64,000 bases of DNA from Rhizobium sp. R634 (GCF_002211305.1 NZ_LOKW01000026.1:62001-126000); one strand, 5' to 3'; shown: positions 8,159-17,697, counted from the stretch's first letter. Notes: generated from the sequence alone by a model not told the origin. Made by a program: numbers and translations.

Positions 8159-9448
8159 ATGAACAAAATCGTAAGCGGCAACGAAACCGGAGCAAAGGCT
8201 GGCGCAGCGCCCGACCTCGCCGCGGTTCTTGCCGCGTCGGGCAAACAGGGCAAGCGCCGCCGCTGGCGCGGGCGGCTGTTTATCCTCCTCGTCGTCATCG
8301 CCGCCGCTGCAATCGCTGCCTATGCCTATATGGGCCGCGGACGAAGCGAAATGAGTTATGCCACCCAGCCGGCAAAACGCGGCGACCTGACGGTGCTTGT
8401 CACTGCCACCGGCTCGGTGCAGCCGACGGAGCAGGTGGATATATCGAGCGAGCTTTCCGGCACGGTCCGCGACGTCAACGTCGACTACAACAGCTCGATC
8501 AAGGCAGGCGATGTGCTGGCGCTGCTCGACACCAACAAACTCGAGGCGGACGTGAAGAGCTCACGCGCCAAGCTCAATTCGGCCAAGGCGAACGTCTCCA
8601 AGGCCAATGCCGATCTGGAATCGGCCAGCACCTCGCTCGAGCGGCTGAAGAGCCTGGTCCGGAGCAATGTCTCCACGCAGCAGAGCCTCGACGACGCCAC
8701 CTACAAATATGATTCCGCCGTTGCCGCCAAACAGATCAACGAAGCCGAGGTCCTGGCCTCGGAGGCAGATCTGCAGCTTGCCGAGGTCAATCTCGCCAAG
8801 GCGAAGATCGTCTCGCCGATCGACGGCGTGATCCTCACCCGCTCCGTCAACCCGGGCGCCACGGTCGCCGCCTCGCTTTCGGCGCCGGTCCTCTTCACGA
8901 TCGCCGGCGACCTGAAGAAGATGGAGCTGCAGGTCGATGTCGACGAGGCCGATGTCGGCCAGATCGCGGTCGGCCAGAAGGCGAAATTTACCGTGGACGC
9001 CTATCCGGACCGGACCTTTCCGGCCGAGATCGAGCAGATCCGTTTTGCTTCCGAAGTGGTCAACAATGTCGTGACCTACAAGGCGGTACTCTCCGTCGAC
9101 AATGCCGATCTGCTGCTGCGCCCCGGCATGACGGCGACGGCCGATATCACCGTCGAGGCCGTCAAGAATACGCTAATGGTGCCGAACAGCGCGCTGCGTT
9201 ATGCTCCGCAGCAGACCGAAACGCGCGCCCGCGGCATTTTCGGCCTCTTCGGTCCGCCGCGCCAGCGCCGCAATGCCGGTCCGGCGCTGACGGGCGCCGA
9301 GCGCCGCGTCTGGGTGCTGCGCAACGGCCGCCCCACGCCCGTCGTCATTCAGGTGGGGTCTTCCGATGGCCAGTTCACCCAGGTCGTCTCCGGCGAACTC
9401 AAGGAAAACGACGCGCTGGTGATCGATGCCACGGTGCGGACCAACTAG
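8159..9448 (+). CDS. Periplasmic adaptor (membrane fusion) protein, MacA/HlyD type
   Basis: 429 aa. A cytoplasmic N-terminus precedes one membrane anchor (about residues 40-57), then a lipoyl/barrel-sandwich domain interrupted by a helical hairpin with many Ala, Ser and Lys (about 120-215), then beta-barrel and membrane-proximal domains. This is the layout of MacA/YknX adaptors that link an inner-membrane ABC pump to an outer-membrane TolC-type channel. It is followed 12 bases later by an ATPase and then an FtsX-type permease, so the three form one efflux or export system. The substrate is unknown; no TolC gene lies in the window. Confidence 0.9.
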   Translation: MNKIVSGNETGAKAGAAPDLAAVLAASGKQGKRRRWRGRLFILLVVIAAAAIAAYAYMGRGRSEMSYATQPAKRGDLTVLVTATGSVQPTEQVDISSELSGTVRDVNVDYNSSIKAGDVLALLDTNKLEADVKSSRAKLNSAKANVSKANADLESASTSLERLKSLVRSNVSTQQSLDDATYKYDSAVAAKQINEAEVLASEADLQLAEVNLAKAKIVSPIDGVILTRSVNPGATVAASLSAPVLFTIAGDLKKMELQVDVDEADVGQIAVGQKAKFTVDAYPDRTFPAEIEQIRFASEVVNNVVTYKAVLSVDNADLLLRPGMTATADITVEAVKNTLMVPNSALRYAPQQTETRARGIFGLFGPPRQRRNAGPALTGAERRVWVLRNGRPTPVVIQVGSSDGQFTQVVSGELKENDALVIDATVRTN

Positions 9449-9460
9449 GCGGAGACACGG

Positions 9461-10177
9461 ATGGCAAGCCCGCCGCTCATCGAATTCAGGCAGGTCTCGA
9501 AAATCTACGGTGAGGGCGAGGCGGCGATCCGTGCGCTCGACCGTGTCAACCTTGCCATCAACGCCCATGAATTCGTCGCGATCATGGGGCCATCAGGCTC
9601 CGGCAAGTCGACGGCGATGAACATCCTCGGCTGCCTCGATGTGCCGAGCGGCGGCGATTACATCTTCCAGGGCATCCCGACCAGCGGTTTCGACCGTAGC
9701 CAGCTGACGCTCCTACGCCGCCACATGCTCGGTTTCGTCTTCCAGGGCTTCAACCTCCTCTCTCGCACTTCGGCGGTCGAGAATGTCGAGCTGCCGCTGA
9801 TCTATCGCGGCATGGCGGTACGCGAGCGGCGGGAGCGGGCGCGGGAAGCCCTGGCGCTGGTCGGCCTGTCAGGCCGCGAACATCACAAGACGCAGGAACT
9901 GTCAGGCGGCCAGCAGCAGCGCGTCGCCATCGCCCGCGCCATCGTCACCGAGCCGGCGCTGCTGCTCGCCGACGAACCGACCGGCAATCTCGACACGAAA
10001 ACCAGCGTCGAAATTATGGATCTGATGACGCGGCTGAACCGCGAGCAGGGCATCACCATCGTCATGGTGACCCACGAGCCCGATATCGCCGGCTATGCCC
10101 AGCGGCTGCTGCGTTTCGTCGACGGCAAGCTGGAGACTGAGCTCGAGCACCGGAGGAGGGCGGATCATGTTCTTTGA
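9461..10177 (+). CDS. MacB/LolD-type ABC transporter ATP-binding protein
   Basis: 238 aa. Walker A is GPSGSGKS (43-50), the signature LSGGQQQR is present, and Walker B is LLLADEPTGNLD, the form typical of the MacB/LolD/FtsE subfamily. It overlaps the downstream permease gene by 11 bases. In E. coli MacB the ATPase and permease are one chain of about 650 aa; here they are separate proteins, as in Bacillus YknYZ. It powers export by the adjacent adaptor and permease. Confidence 0.92.
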   Translation: MASPPLIEFRQVSKIYGEGEAAIRALDRVNLAINAHEFVAIMGPSGSGKSTAMNILGCLDVPSGGDYIFQGIPTSGFDRSQLTLLRRHMLGFVFQGFNLLSRTSAVENVELPLIYRGMAVRERRERAREALALVGLSGREHHKTQELSGGQQQRVAIARAIVTEPALLLADEPTGNLDTKTSVEIMDLMTRLNREQGITIVMVTHEPDIAGYAQRLLRFVDGKLETELEHRRRADHVL

Positions 10178-11369
10178 GACGCTGAAGCTCGCCCTGCGCG
10201 CCATCAGCCGCAATTTGCTGCGCTCCTTCCTGACCGTGCTCGGCGTCGTCATCGGCGTCGCGGCGGTCATCGCACTGGTGACGATCGGCAACGGCACCAC
10301 CGCGCAGGTCTCGACCGAGCTATCGCGGCTCGGAACCAACATGCTGTTCGTGCGTCCCGGCCAGTTCGGCCCCGGCCGCGCGAGTTCCGAGGCACGGCGC
10401 TTCTCGCTCAAGGATGTGGCGGCGATCCGCGATCAGGTTTCCGGCCTGCGGGCGGTCGCGCCCGCCAATCAGTCGACGGCGACGGTCATCTTCGGCGGGC
10501 AAAACCATTCCACCACGGTCTACGGCACGACCAACGACTATCTCGTGGCCCAGGATTGGAGCCTGACGCTCGGGCGCAATTTCACGCCGCCCGAGGAGCG
10601 CGGCCAGTCGCGCTGCATTATCGGCGGGACGGTGCGCGAGCAGCTCTTCGGCGCTGCCGATCCGATCGGCCAGCAGATCCGCGTCGGTAAGGTCTCATGC
10701 CCCGTCATCGGTGTGCTTGCGAAGCGCGGCCAGTCCGGCATGGGCAACGATCAGGACGACGTCGTGATCATGCCGGTGAAGGTTTTTCAGCGGCGCATCA
10801 GCGGTAGCTCCAACGTGCCGACCATCGTCATCTCAGCGCGCGACGGCGTGTCGACCGCCAAAGTTCAATCCGACGTCGAGAATCTCCTGCGCGAACGCCG
10901 CAAGATCATTCCGGGCCGCCAGGACGATTTCAACGTCAACGACATGACGCAGATCGCCGAGGCGATGACCGGCACGACGACGCTCCTGACCGGTCTGCTC
11001 GGCGCGGTTGCCGCCATCAGCCTGCTCGTCGGCGGCATCGGCATCATGAACATCATGCTGGTCTCCGTCACCGAGCGCACCCGCGAGATCGGCATCCGGC
11101 TGGCGATCGGCGCGCTCGAAAACCAGGTGCTCACCCAGTTCCTGGTCGAAGCCGTGGCACTGTCTCTCTTCGGCGGCATCACCGGTATCCTACTGGGCCT
11201 GACCCTCGGCTTCGGCGCCGTCACGCTCCTGAAGGTCCCCTTCGTCTTCAGCCCAATGATGATCGCCGTCGCCTTCCTCTTCTCCGCCGCAATCGGCATG
11301 ATCTTCGGCTATTTCCCGGCAAGACGAGCGGCCCAGCTCAACCCGATCGAGGCGCTTCGGCACGAGTGA
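10167..11369 (+). CDS. MacB/FtsX-type ABC transporter permease
   Basis: 400 aa. One membrane segment near the N-terminus (about 18-42), a periplasmic MacB core domain (about 45-265) and three membrane segments at the C-terminus give the FtsX/MacB topology. The conserved stretch VTERTREIGIRLAIGA precedes the last two helices. The ATG at 10167 follows a ggaggaggg site inside the end of the ATPase gene. These permeases transmit mechanical movement to the adaptor instead of forming a classical pore. Partner of 8159-10177. Confidence 0.92.
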   Translation: MFFETLKLALRAISRNLLRSFLTVLGVVIGVAAVIALVTIGNGTTAQVSTELSRLGTNMLFVRPGQFGPGRASSEARRFSLKDVAAIRDQVSGLRAVAPANQSTATVIFGGQNHSTTVYGTTNDYLVAQDWSLTLGRNFTPPEERGQSRCIIGGTVREQLFGAADPIGQQIRVGKVSCPVIGVLAKRGQSGMGNDQDDVVIMPVKVFQRRISGSSNVPTIVISARDGVSTAKVQSDVENLLRERRKIIPGRQDDFNVNDMTQIAEAMTGTTTLLTGLLGAVAAISLLVGGIGIMNIMLVSVTERTREIGIRLAIGALENQVLTQFLVEAVALSLFGGITGILLGLTLGFGAVTLLKVPFVFSPMMIAVAFLFSAAIGMIFGYFPARRAAQLNPIEALRHE

Positions 11370-11443
11370 GATACTCGGCCGATTTTCAGCGAGGCCCGGT
11401 GGCCACCTATGGCTTGCCTTGAATTTTTCGGCGTGCCACTATG

Positions 11444-11453
11444 TGATATATCA
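11444..11453. promoter_or_regulatory. Candidate GntR operator
   Basis: Perfect 10-base palindrome TGATATATCA, 22 bases before the preferred start of a GntR-family gene. FCD-type GntR proteins often bind palindromes in their own promoters. Position and symmetry are seen; binding is inferred. Confidence 0.35.
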
Positions 11454-11475
11454 GTTTTGGACGACGGATTTCGGC

Positions 11476-12090
11476 ATGCAGACTTCACAGAGCCATCTTG
11501 CCTATCTGGCGCTGGAGCATCTGATCGTCACGCTGGCGCTGAAACCCGGAGCGCTCGTCACCGAAAAGCAGCTGATCGATATGGCTGGCCATGGGCGCAC
11601 GCCGGTGCGCGAGGCGATCCAGAAGCTGGCCTGGCAGGGCCTGATTCTGGTGAAGCCGCGTGTCGGGCTGCAGGTTGCCGAGATCGCGCCCGAGGATCAC
11701 GCCAATGTCATGCAGGTGCGCCGCGAGCTGGAGCCGATCGCCGCAGGCCTTGCCGCCGAACATGCGACGGACGAACAGCGTGCGTGTCTCATCGATTGCG
11801 CCCGGGCAATGGATGATTGCGCCGTGACCGGCGATCTCGCCGGCTTCTTCGCCGCCGACAAGGCCTTCGACGAAATTCTTGAGGATGCCTGTCCGAACGG
11901 CTTCATCATGGCAGCGCTCGGCCCGGTACAGACGCATTCCCGCCGTTTGTGGTACTCCACCGCAAGTTCGGAACGCATGGACCGCGCCATCGCGCTGCAT
12001 GTCGCCGTCATCCGCGCCATCCATCAGGGCAAGGCGGAGGAGGCGCGCGCCGACATGGCGGTGCTGATCGACTATCTCGCCCACAAATAA
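11476..12090 (+). CDS. GntR-family transcriptional regulator (FadR subfamily, FCD domain)
   Basis: 204 aa. An N-terminal winged helix-turn-helix (about residues 1-70, including GRTPVREAIQKLAWQGLI) is followed by an all-helical FCD ligand domain (about 80-200). FCD domains usually bind carboxylates with a metal through Asp and His residues. I prefer the ATG at 11476; an earlier ATG at 11419 would put a TGATATATCA palindrome inside the gene. The neighbours (efflux genes upstream, ferredoxin reductase convergent) do not reveal its target. Confidence 0.88.
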   Translation: MQTSQSHLAYLALEHLIVTLALKPGALVTEKQLIDMAGHGRTPVREAIQKLAWQGLILVKPRVGLQVAEIAPEDHANVMQVRRELEPIAAGLAAEHATDEQRACLIDCARAMDDCAVTGDLAGFFAADKAFDEILEDACPNGFIMAALGPVQTHSRRLWYSTASSERMDRAIALHVAVIRAIHQGKAEEARADMAVLIDYLAHK

Positions 12091-12091
12091 A

Positions 12092-12115
12092 AACGGCCCC
12101 GTTTCCGGAGCCGTT
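12092..12115 (-). terminator. Intrinsic terminator for the ferredoxin reductase gene
   Basis: Arms 12092-12101 and 12106-12115 form a 10-bp stem with one G-U wobble on the minus strand and a tetraloop, followed on that strand by TTTTTATTT. Confidence 0.7.
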
Positions 12116-12140
12116 GTCAGATCTGATCGTCGGAAAGATC

Positions 12141-12953
12141 TCAGCCGACGAAAGCGCGCTCGATGACGAATTCCGCGGGCTTGCTGTTGGCGCCTTCATT
12201 CAGGCCGGCCTGCTCGAGCAGTTCCTTGGTGTCCTTCAGCATGGCCGAGGAACCGCAGATCATGCCGCGGTCGATCGCCGGATCGAGCGGCGGCACGCCG
12301 AGATCGGTAAACAGCTTGCCCGAGGAGATGAGGTCAGTGATGCGGCCGCGATATTCGAAATCCTCGCGCGTGACGGTCGCATAATGGCGCAGCTTGTCGC
12401 CAACGACTTCCTTCAGCAGCTCGTCGTTCTGGATCTCGTGCACGAGGTCGAAGCCGTATTTCAATTCGGCGACGTCGCGCGTCGTATGGGTGAGGATGAC
12501 TTCCTCGAACTTCTCATAGGTTTCCGGATCGCGGATCAGGCTGGCGAAAGGCGCAACGCCCGTTCCCGTCGAAAACATGTAGAGACGGCGGCCTGGCGTC
12601 AGCGCATCGAGCACCAGCGTGCCCGTCGGCTTCTTGCGCATCAGAACCTGGTCGCCCGGCTTGATCGCCTGCAGATGCGAGGTGAGGGGACCGTCCGGCA
12701 CCTTGATCGAGAAGAATTCGAGCTCTTCGGCCCAGGCAGGGCTCGCGATCGAATAGGCGCGGAAGACCGGCTTGCCCTCGACCATCAGGCCGATCATCGC
12801 GAATTCGCCGGAACGGAAACGGAAGCCCTGCGGCCGGGTCATCGTGAAACGAAAGAGCCGGTCGGTATAATGCGTCACGGCAAGCACCGTCTCGGCGTAG
12901 ACGCCGGCGGGGATGGACGAGGCGAAGTCTTCGGTCTTTGCAGGCGCGTTCAT
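12141..12953 (-). CDS. fpr: Ferredoxin/flavodoxin-NADP+ reductase
   Basis: 270 aa FAD enzyme that passes electrons between NADPH and ferredoxin or flavodoxin. The FAD-binding RAYS motif is at 65-68, the NADP-binding GTGVAPFASLI at 130-140, and the C-terminus ERAFVG matches bacterial subclass FPRs in which the tail covers the flavin. The ATG at 12953 gives the family length; an in-frame extension to 13142 has no family similarity and is rejected. In other proteobacteria fpr is often induced by redox stress, but no such operator is recognised here. Confidence 0.93.
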   Translation of the reverse strand: MNAPAKTEDFASSIPAGVYAETVLAVTHYTDRLFRFTMTRPQGFRFRSGEFAMIGLMVEGKPVFRAYSIASPAWAEELEFFSIKVPDGPLTSHLQAIKPGDQVLMRKKPTGTLVLDALTPGRRLYMFSTGTGVAPFASLIRDPETYEKFEEVILTHTTRDVAELKYGFDLVHEIQNDELLKEVVGDKLRHYATVTREDFEYRGRITDLISSGKLFTDLGVPPLDPAIDRGMICGSSAMLKDTKELLEQAGLNEGANSKPAEFVIERAFVG

Positions 12954-13295
12954 TGCGGTAGAGGATCCCGTTTCGTCGATGAACTGATCGGATGCGAGGC
13001 AGATATTACATATCCGGCCGAAATTAAAGGCATTCCATTCCACGCAGCGCTCCTGAAGGGAAATATGCATGTCATTGTCAGGATTCAATGGCCTGTGGCG
13101 AATGTCACATTTCCCGCTGGCGAAGCCCGGCAAAGGATGCATATTAGAGCGGCGCGCCGGGGCCGGATGCCGGTTTTCGGAAAAAACGGTGCGACAACAA
13201 AGACCTACGACGTCGAGCCCGATTCAGAGACGGGGTCTGGCGATCGTGGCGAAAGACGCTTGCCGGGGCGAGCGCGACAGAGCGGTCGGGGGAAT
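12954..13295. other. Divergent intergenic region between fpr and pcs
   Basis: About 340 bases holding the promoters of both divergent genes. Open frames run through it on both strands, but they are extensions of neighbours without protein-like composition. I see no recognisable operator or RNA. Confidence 0.5.
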
Positions 13296-14024
13296 ATGAA
13301 GATTTTCAATTACAAGCGTGTTCCTTACGCGGAGATGCGCGCCTTTTCCGTCCATATCCTGACGGCATCGGGTTCTTTCCTCGCATTTCTGGGCGTCGTG
13401 GCCGCCGCAGAGCATCGCTTCATCGACATGTTCTGGTGGCTCGGCCTTGCTCTTCTCGTCGACGGCATAGACGGTCCGATCGCCCGCAAGGTGCGCGTCA
13501 AAGAAGTGCTGCCGAACTGGTCCGGGGATACGCTCGACAATATTATCGATTACGTCACCTATGTGCTGCTGCCGTCATTTGCGCTCTATCAGAGCGGCAT
13601 GATCGGCGAGCCATGGTCCTTTGTCGCCGCCGGCATGATCGTCGTCTCCAGCGCCATTTATTATGCCGATATGGGCATGAAGACGGACGAGTATTTCTTC
13701 TCCGGTTTTCCTGTCGTCTGGAACATGATCGTCTTCACGCTGTTCGTCATCGATGCCAGCGCAACCACCGCACTCATCGTCGTGACCGTTTCTGTGGTGC
13801 TGACCTTCCTGCCGATCAATTTTCTGCATCCGGTGCGCGTCAAGCGACTGCGGCCACTCAATCTCGGCATTTTTCTGCTGTGGTCGGCGCTTGGCGTCTA
13901 TTCGCTGCTGATGCATTTCGAAACGCCGGAATGGGCTCTCATTCTCTTCATCGTCACCGGAATCTATCTTTACGTTATCGGCGCGGTGCTGCAATTCTTC
14001 CCCGCCCTCGGACGCAAAGCTTAG
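13296..14024 (+). CDS. pcs: Phosphatidylcholine synthase (CDP-diacylglycerol + choline)
   Basis: 242 aa membrane enzyme that joins choline to CDP-diacylglycerol to make phosphatidylcholine and CMP in one step. The CDP-alcohol phosphotransferase motif is complete: D56, D59-G60, A63-R64, then G77, D81 and D85 within GDTLDNIID. About seven or eight hydrophobic segments follow. The ATG at 13296 follows a cgggggga site; a far longer frame upstream is not coding. Pcs is characteristic of rhizobia, Agrobacterium and Brucella and lets them use host choline. Phosphatidylcholine is needed for full symbiotic or virulent interaction in these groups. Confidence 0.95.
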   Translation: MKIFNYKRVPYAEMRAFSVHILTASGSFLAFLGVVAAAEHRFIDMFWWLGLALLVDGIDGPIARKVRVKEVLPNWSGDTLDNIIDYVTYVLLPSFALYQSGMIGEPWSFVAAGMIVVSSAIYYADMGMKTDEYFFSGFPVVWNMIVFTLFVIDASATTALIVVTVSVVLTFLPINFLHPVRVKRLRPLNLGIFLLWSALGVYSLLMHFETPEWALILFIVTGIYLYVIGAVLQFFPALGRKA

Positions 14025-14033
14025 GACAGGCAA

Positions 14034-15014
14034 ATGACAAAAACACAGGCGGTTTCATTCTCCAGGACAGGCGGTCCGGAGGTTTTCGACTATGTCGAAG
14101 TCGAGCTCCCGCCGCCCTCGGCAGGCGAGGTGCAGATCCGCCAGGCGGCGATCGGCCTCAATTTCATCGACGTCTATTTTCGCAACGGCACCTATAAGGC
14201 GCCGCATCTGCCCTTCGTCACCGGCAAGGAGGGCGCCGGCACCGTGACCTCGGTCGGGCCCGGTGTTGCGGATTTCAAGATCGGCGACCGTGTCGCCTAT
14301 GCCAGCGCCGACGGCGCCTATAGCGCCGAGCGCAATATCGAGGCGCGCCATCTGGTGCATGTGCCCGACGGCATAGAGCTTGAAACGGCGGCGGCGATGA
14401 TGCTCAAGGGCATGACCGCCGAATATTTGCTCAACCGCACCTTCAAGGTCGGCCCCGAGACGGTGCTCCTGTTCCATGCCGCGGCCGGCGGCGTCGGGCT
14501 GATCGCCGGCCAGTGGGCAAAGGCGCTCGGCGCCACCGTCATCGGCACGGCGGGCTCCGAAGACAAAGTCGGTCTGGCGCTCGCCCATGGCTACGATCAC
14601 GTGATCAACTACAAGAGCGAAGATTTCGTCGCGCGCGTCCGGGAGATCACCGGCGGCAAGGGCGTCGACGTGGTCTATGATTCGATCGGCCGCGATACTT
14701 TTCCACAGTCGCTCGACTGCCTGAAGCCGCGCGGGCTTTTTGCCTCTTTCGGCCAATCCTCCGGGCCGATCGAGAATTTCACCCTGTCGGCGCTGGCCCA
14801 GAAAGGTTCGCTCTTTGCGACGCGCCCGACCCTCTTCACCTATATCGCCGCGCGCCAGGAACTGATCGACAGTGCGAAAGCGCTATTTGATGTTGTGCAA
14901 AGCAACAAAGTGCGTATCAATGTCAATCAAACCTATCCGCTGCGTGAGGTTGGGCGGGCTCACGCGGATCTGGAAACAAGAAAAACAACAGGAACGACGC
15001 TGCTGATTCCATGA
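14034..15014 (+). CDS. qor: NADPH:quinone oxidoreductase (zeta-crystallin type)
   Basis: 326 aa zinc-free medium-chain reductase. An N-terminal GroES-like domain (with GLNFIDVYFRNG) precedes a Rossmann domain with the AAGGVG dinucleotide motif at 150-155. Length and motifs match quinone reductase 1 (Qor). It reduces quinones with NADPH in the cytoplasm. It begins 9 bases after pcs and could share its transcript, though no functional link is evident. Confidence 0.9.
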   Translation: MTKTQAVSFSRTGGPEVFDYVEVELPPPSAGEVQIRQAAIGLNFIDVYFRNGTYKAPHLPFVTGKEGAGTVTSVGPGVADFKIGDRVAYASADGAYSAERNIEARHLVHVPDGIELETAAAMMLKGMTAEYLLNRTFKVGPETVLLFHAAAGGVGLIAGQWAKALGATVIGTAGSEDKVGLALAHGYDHVINYKSEDFVARVREITGGKGVDVVYDSIGRDTFPQSLDCLKPRGLFASFGQSSGPIENFTLSALAQKGSLFATRPTLFTYIAARQELIDSAKALFDVVQSNKVRINVNQTYPLREVGRAHADLETRKTTGTTLLIP

Positions 15015-15053
15015 GATCCGAACGGACCGGTTGGCAGAAGAAATGAGGGGAAC

Positions 15054-16622
15054 GTGTCGCCATTGAATGTGCCGGATTCCGGTGCGTTGTTATCGGTCCA
15101 GAAGCTGACCAAGTTCTTCGGCGGCTTTGCCGCCTGCAATCAAATCGATCTCGATATAGCGCCGGGCGAAATTCACGCGCTTCTCGGCGAAAACGGCGCA
15201 GGCAAATCGACGCTGGTGAAGATGCTGTTCGGTGTCCTGGAGCCGACGGACGGGCAAATTCTCTGGCAGGGCAGGCCGGTCTCGATCACATCGCCCGGCG
15301 AGGCCCGCAAGCTCGGCATCGGGATGGTCTTTCAGCATTTCTCCCTGTTCGAGGCGCTGACGGTCGCTGAAAACATCGCGCTGTCGCTCGATGACGCCAT
15401 CCCTATCGATAGGATCGTCGAAGAGGCGAGGGCGTTGTCCGTTGCTTACGGCCTGCCGCTCGATCCGCATGCCCATGTCGCCGATCTCTCGGTCGGCGAG
15501 CGCCAGCGCATCGAGATCGTCCGCGCCCTCCTGCAGAACCCGAAGCTGATCATCCTCGACGAGCCGACCTCGGTGCTGACGCCGCAAGAGGCCGACAAGC
15601 TGTTCGAAACCCTCTTCAAGCTGCGGGCGGAGGGGCGTTCGGTTCTCTATATCAGCCATCGTCTTGAAGAGGTGCAGCGCATTTGCGACCAGGCGACCGT
15701 GCTGCGCCATGGCCGTGTGACCGGCGCCTGCGATCCGAAGCAGGAAACGCCTGCCTCGCTCGCCCGCATGATGGTCGGCAGCGAGGTGGCCGCCGTTACG
15801 CATCCGGAGCGCAGCGACAAAGGCGAGGTGCAGCTTGCCGTCGCCAATCTTTCCGTCGCCGCCCGCACGCCTTTCGCCATGCCGTTGCGCGATGTTTCCC
15901 TGGCTGTACGCTCAGGCGAGATTCTCGCCATTGCCGGTGTGGCAGGTAACGGACAGAGCGAGCTCTTCGATGCTCTCTCCGGCGAATATCCGGTCGCGTC
16001 GGCCGAGGCAATCGTGATCCGTAAGAGACCTGTCGGCAATCAGGGCATCACCGCCCGCCGTCTTCTCGGCGCCGGTTTCGTGCCGGAGGAGCGCCATGGC
16101 CACGCCGCGGTCTCGGCCATGAAACTGTCTGACAATCTCGTCCTTGCCCGCAGCCAGTCGGATCGCAAGGCGTTTCTCGGCCTGCTCGGCATCATCCGCC
16201 ACGGTGCGGTGAAATCCGCTGCCAGGCGCATTTCGGAAGCGATGGATGTCCGCAAGAGCGGCGAGGATCCGGCTGCGGGCTCGCTCTCCGGCGGCAATCT
16301 GCAGAAATTCATCGTCGGCCGCGAGCTCGACCGCCAGCCGGCGGTGCTCGTCGTCAACCAGCCGACCTGGGGTGTGGATGCCGGGGCGGCAAGCCGCATC
16401 CGCCAGGCCCTGGTCGATCTCGCCAGAAGCGGTTCGGCCGTCGTCGTCATCAGCCAGGATCTCGACGAGATCTTCGAGGTCGCGACCGATATCGCCGTCA
16501 TCTCCGAAGGCCGCCTTTCCCGGCCGTTCCCGGCGGGCGAGTTGACGCGCGAAAAAATCGGCCTGCTGATGGGCGGCCTGCATGAGAGCAGTTCTGCCGC
16601 GGAGGCAGCCCATGCGCATTGA
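15054..16622 (+). CDS. BMP-family ABC transporter ATP-binding protein (nucleoside type)
   Basis: 522 aa with two nucleotide-binding domains. The first is canonical (GENGAGKS; LSVGERQR; LIILDEPTSVL). The second is degenerate, with VAGNGQS in place of Walker A and VLVVNQPTWGVD in place of Walker B, as normal for the RbsA/YufO class. The start is GTG at 15054 after gaggggaac. The permease start lies 11 bases inside its 3' end. With the two permeases and the BMP-type binding protein it forms a complete importer; characterised relatives take up nucleosides. Confidence 0.9.
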   Translation: MSPLNVPDSGALLSVQKLTKFFGGFAACNQIDLDIAPGEIHALLGENGAGKSTLVKMLFGVLEPTDGQILWQGRPVSITSPGEARKLGIGMVFQHFSLFEALTVAENIALSLDDAIPIDRIVEEARALSVAYGLPLDPHAHVADLSVGERQRIEIVRALLQNPKLIILDEPTSVLTPQEADKLFETLFKLRAEGRSVLYISHRLEEVQRICDQATVLRHGRVTGACDPKQETPASLARMMVGSEVAAVTHPERSDKGEVQLAVANLSVAARTPFAMPLRDVSLAVRSGEILAIAGVAGNGQSELFDALSGEYPVASAEAIVIRKRPVGNQGITARRLLGAGFVPEERHGHAAVSAMKLSDNLVLARSQSDRKAFLGLLGIIRHGAVKSAARRISEAMDVRKSGEDPAAGSLSGGNLQKFIVGRELDRQPAVLVVNQPTWGVDAGAASRIRQALVDLARSGSAVVVISQDLDEIFEVATDIAVISEGRLSRPFPAGELTREKIGLLMGGLHESSSAAEAAHAH

Positions 16623-17697
16623 ACTTGAAAAACGGCCCGACGTCTCGACGCTCTTCGGCTTCGTCTCGCCGCTGCTGGCCCTTGTCCTGACGCTTGCCTT
16701 CGGCGCCATCATGTTCGCCATGCTCGGCAAGGACCCGGTCGAGGCGCTGGATGCCTTTTTCGTCGAGCCGCTGCTCGAGGTCTGGTCGCTGCATGAGCTG
16801 GCGATCAAGGCGGCACCGCTGATACTGATCGCTGTCGGCCTTGCCGTCTGCTACCGCTCGAACAACTGGAATATCGGCGCCGAAGGCCAGTTCACCATCG
16901 GCGCCATTACCGGCTCCTATCTGCCGATCGTCTTTTACGACTGGCATTCGCCGCTCGTCCTGCCGCTGATGCTCGTCCTCGGCGCGCTCGGTGGAGCGCT
17001 TTTCGCCGCCATCCCGGCGCTCTTGAAGGCGCATTTCAACACCAACGAGATCCTGACGTCGCTGATGCTGGTCTATATCGCCCAGCTCTTCCTCGACTGG
17101 CTGATCCGGGGCGCCTGGCGCGATCCGAAAGGGTTCAACTTCCCGGTCTCGCGCGATTTTGCGCCGGAAGCGGTGCTGCCGGCGATCTGGGAGGAGTCGG
17201 GCCGCGCTCATTGGGCCTTCATCTTCGCCATCGTCGCGGCGATCGGCGTCTGGTTCATGCTGCGTTATACGCTGAAGGGCTTCGAGATCGTCGTGCTCGG
17301 CCAGTCGGAGCGGGCAGGGCGCTTCGCCGGCTTCTCCTCGAAGAAGATGATCTGGTTCAGCTTCCTCTTCTCCGGCGCTCTTGCCGGGCTTGCCGGGATA
17401 GCCGAGGTCTCCGGCTCGATCGGCCACCTGCAGCCGGCCATCTCGCCCGGCTACGGTTTCACCGCCATCATCGTCGCCTTCCTCGGCCGTCTCAACCCGC
17501 TCGGGATCATTGCATCGGGCCTGGTGCTGGCGCTGACCTATCTCGGCGGCGAGGCCGCGCAGCTTTCGCTCGGCGTCTCCGACAAGGTCACCCGCGTTTT
17601 CCAGGGCCTTCTGCTCTTCTTCGTGCTCTCCTGCGATACGTTGATCTATTACAAAATCCGCATTGTCTGGTCGCGGGTAAGGGGTGGGGCGGCATGA
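16612..17697 (+). CDS. BMP-family ABC transporter permease
   Basis: 361 aa with about eight to ten hydrophobic segments; belongs to the BPD_transp_2 class used by nucleoside and branched-chain importers. The ATG at 16612 sits inside the end of the ATPase gene after a cggaggcag site, indicating translational coupling. It overlaps the second permease by four bases (ATGA at 17694). Its FNTNEILTSLMLVYIA stretch is typical of YufP-like permeases. Confidence 0.9.
   Translation: MRIELEKRPDVSTLFGFVSPLLALVLTLAFGAIMFAMLGKDPVEALDAFFVEPLLEVWSLHELAIKAAPLILIAVGLAVCYRSNNWNIGAEGQFTIGAITGSYLPIVFYDWHSPLVLPLMLVLGALGGALFAAIPALLKAHFNTNEILTSLMLVYIAQLFLDWLIRGAWRDPKGFNFPVSRDFAPEAVLPAIWEESGRAHWAFIFAIVAAIGVWFMLRYTLKGFEIVVLGQSERAGRFAGFSSKKMIWFSFLFSGALAGLAGIAEVSGSIGHLQPAISPGYGFTAIIVAFLGRLNPLGIIASGLVLALTYLGGEAAQLSLGVSDKVTRVFQGLLLFFVLSCDTLIYYKIRIVWSRVRGGAA

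Noticed and set aside
11949..13295. Long in-frame extension upstream of pcs that would make a 691-aa protein
   Set aside because: It crosses the antisense fpr gene and the intergenic region; Pcs starts naturally at 13296 with a ribosome site and the family length.
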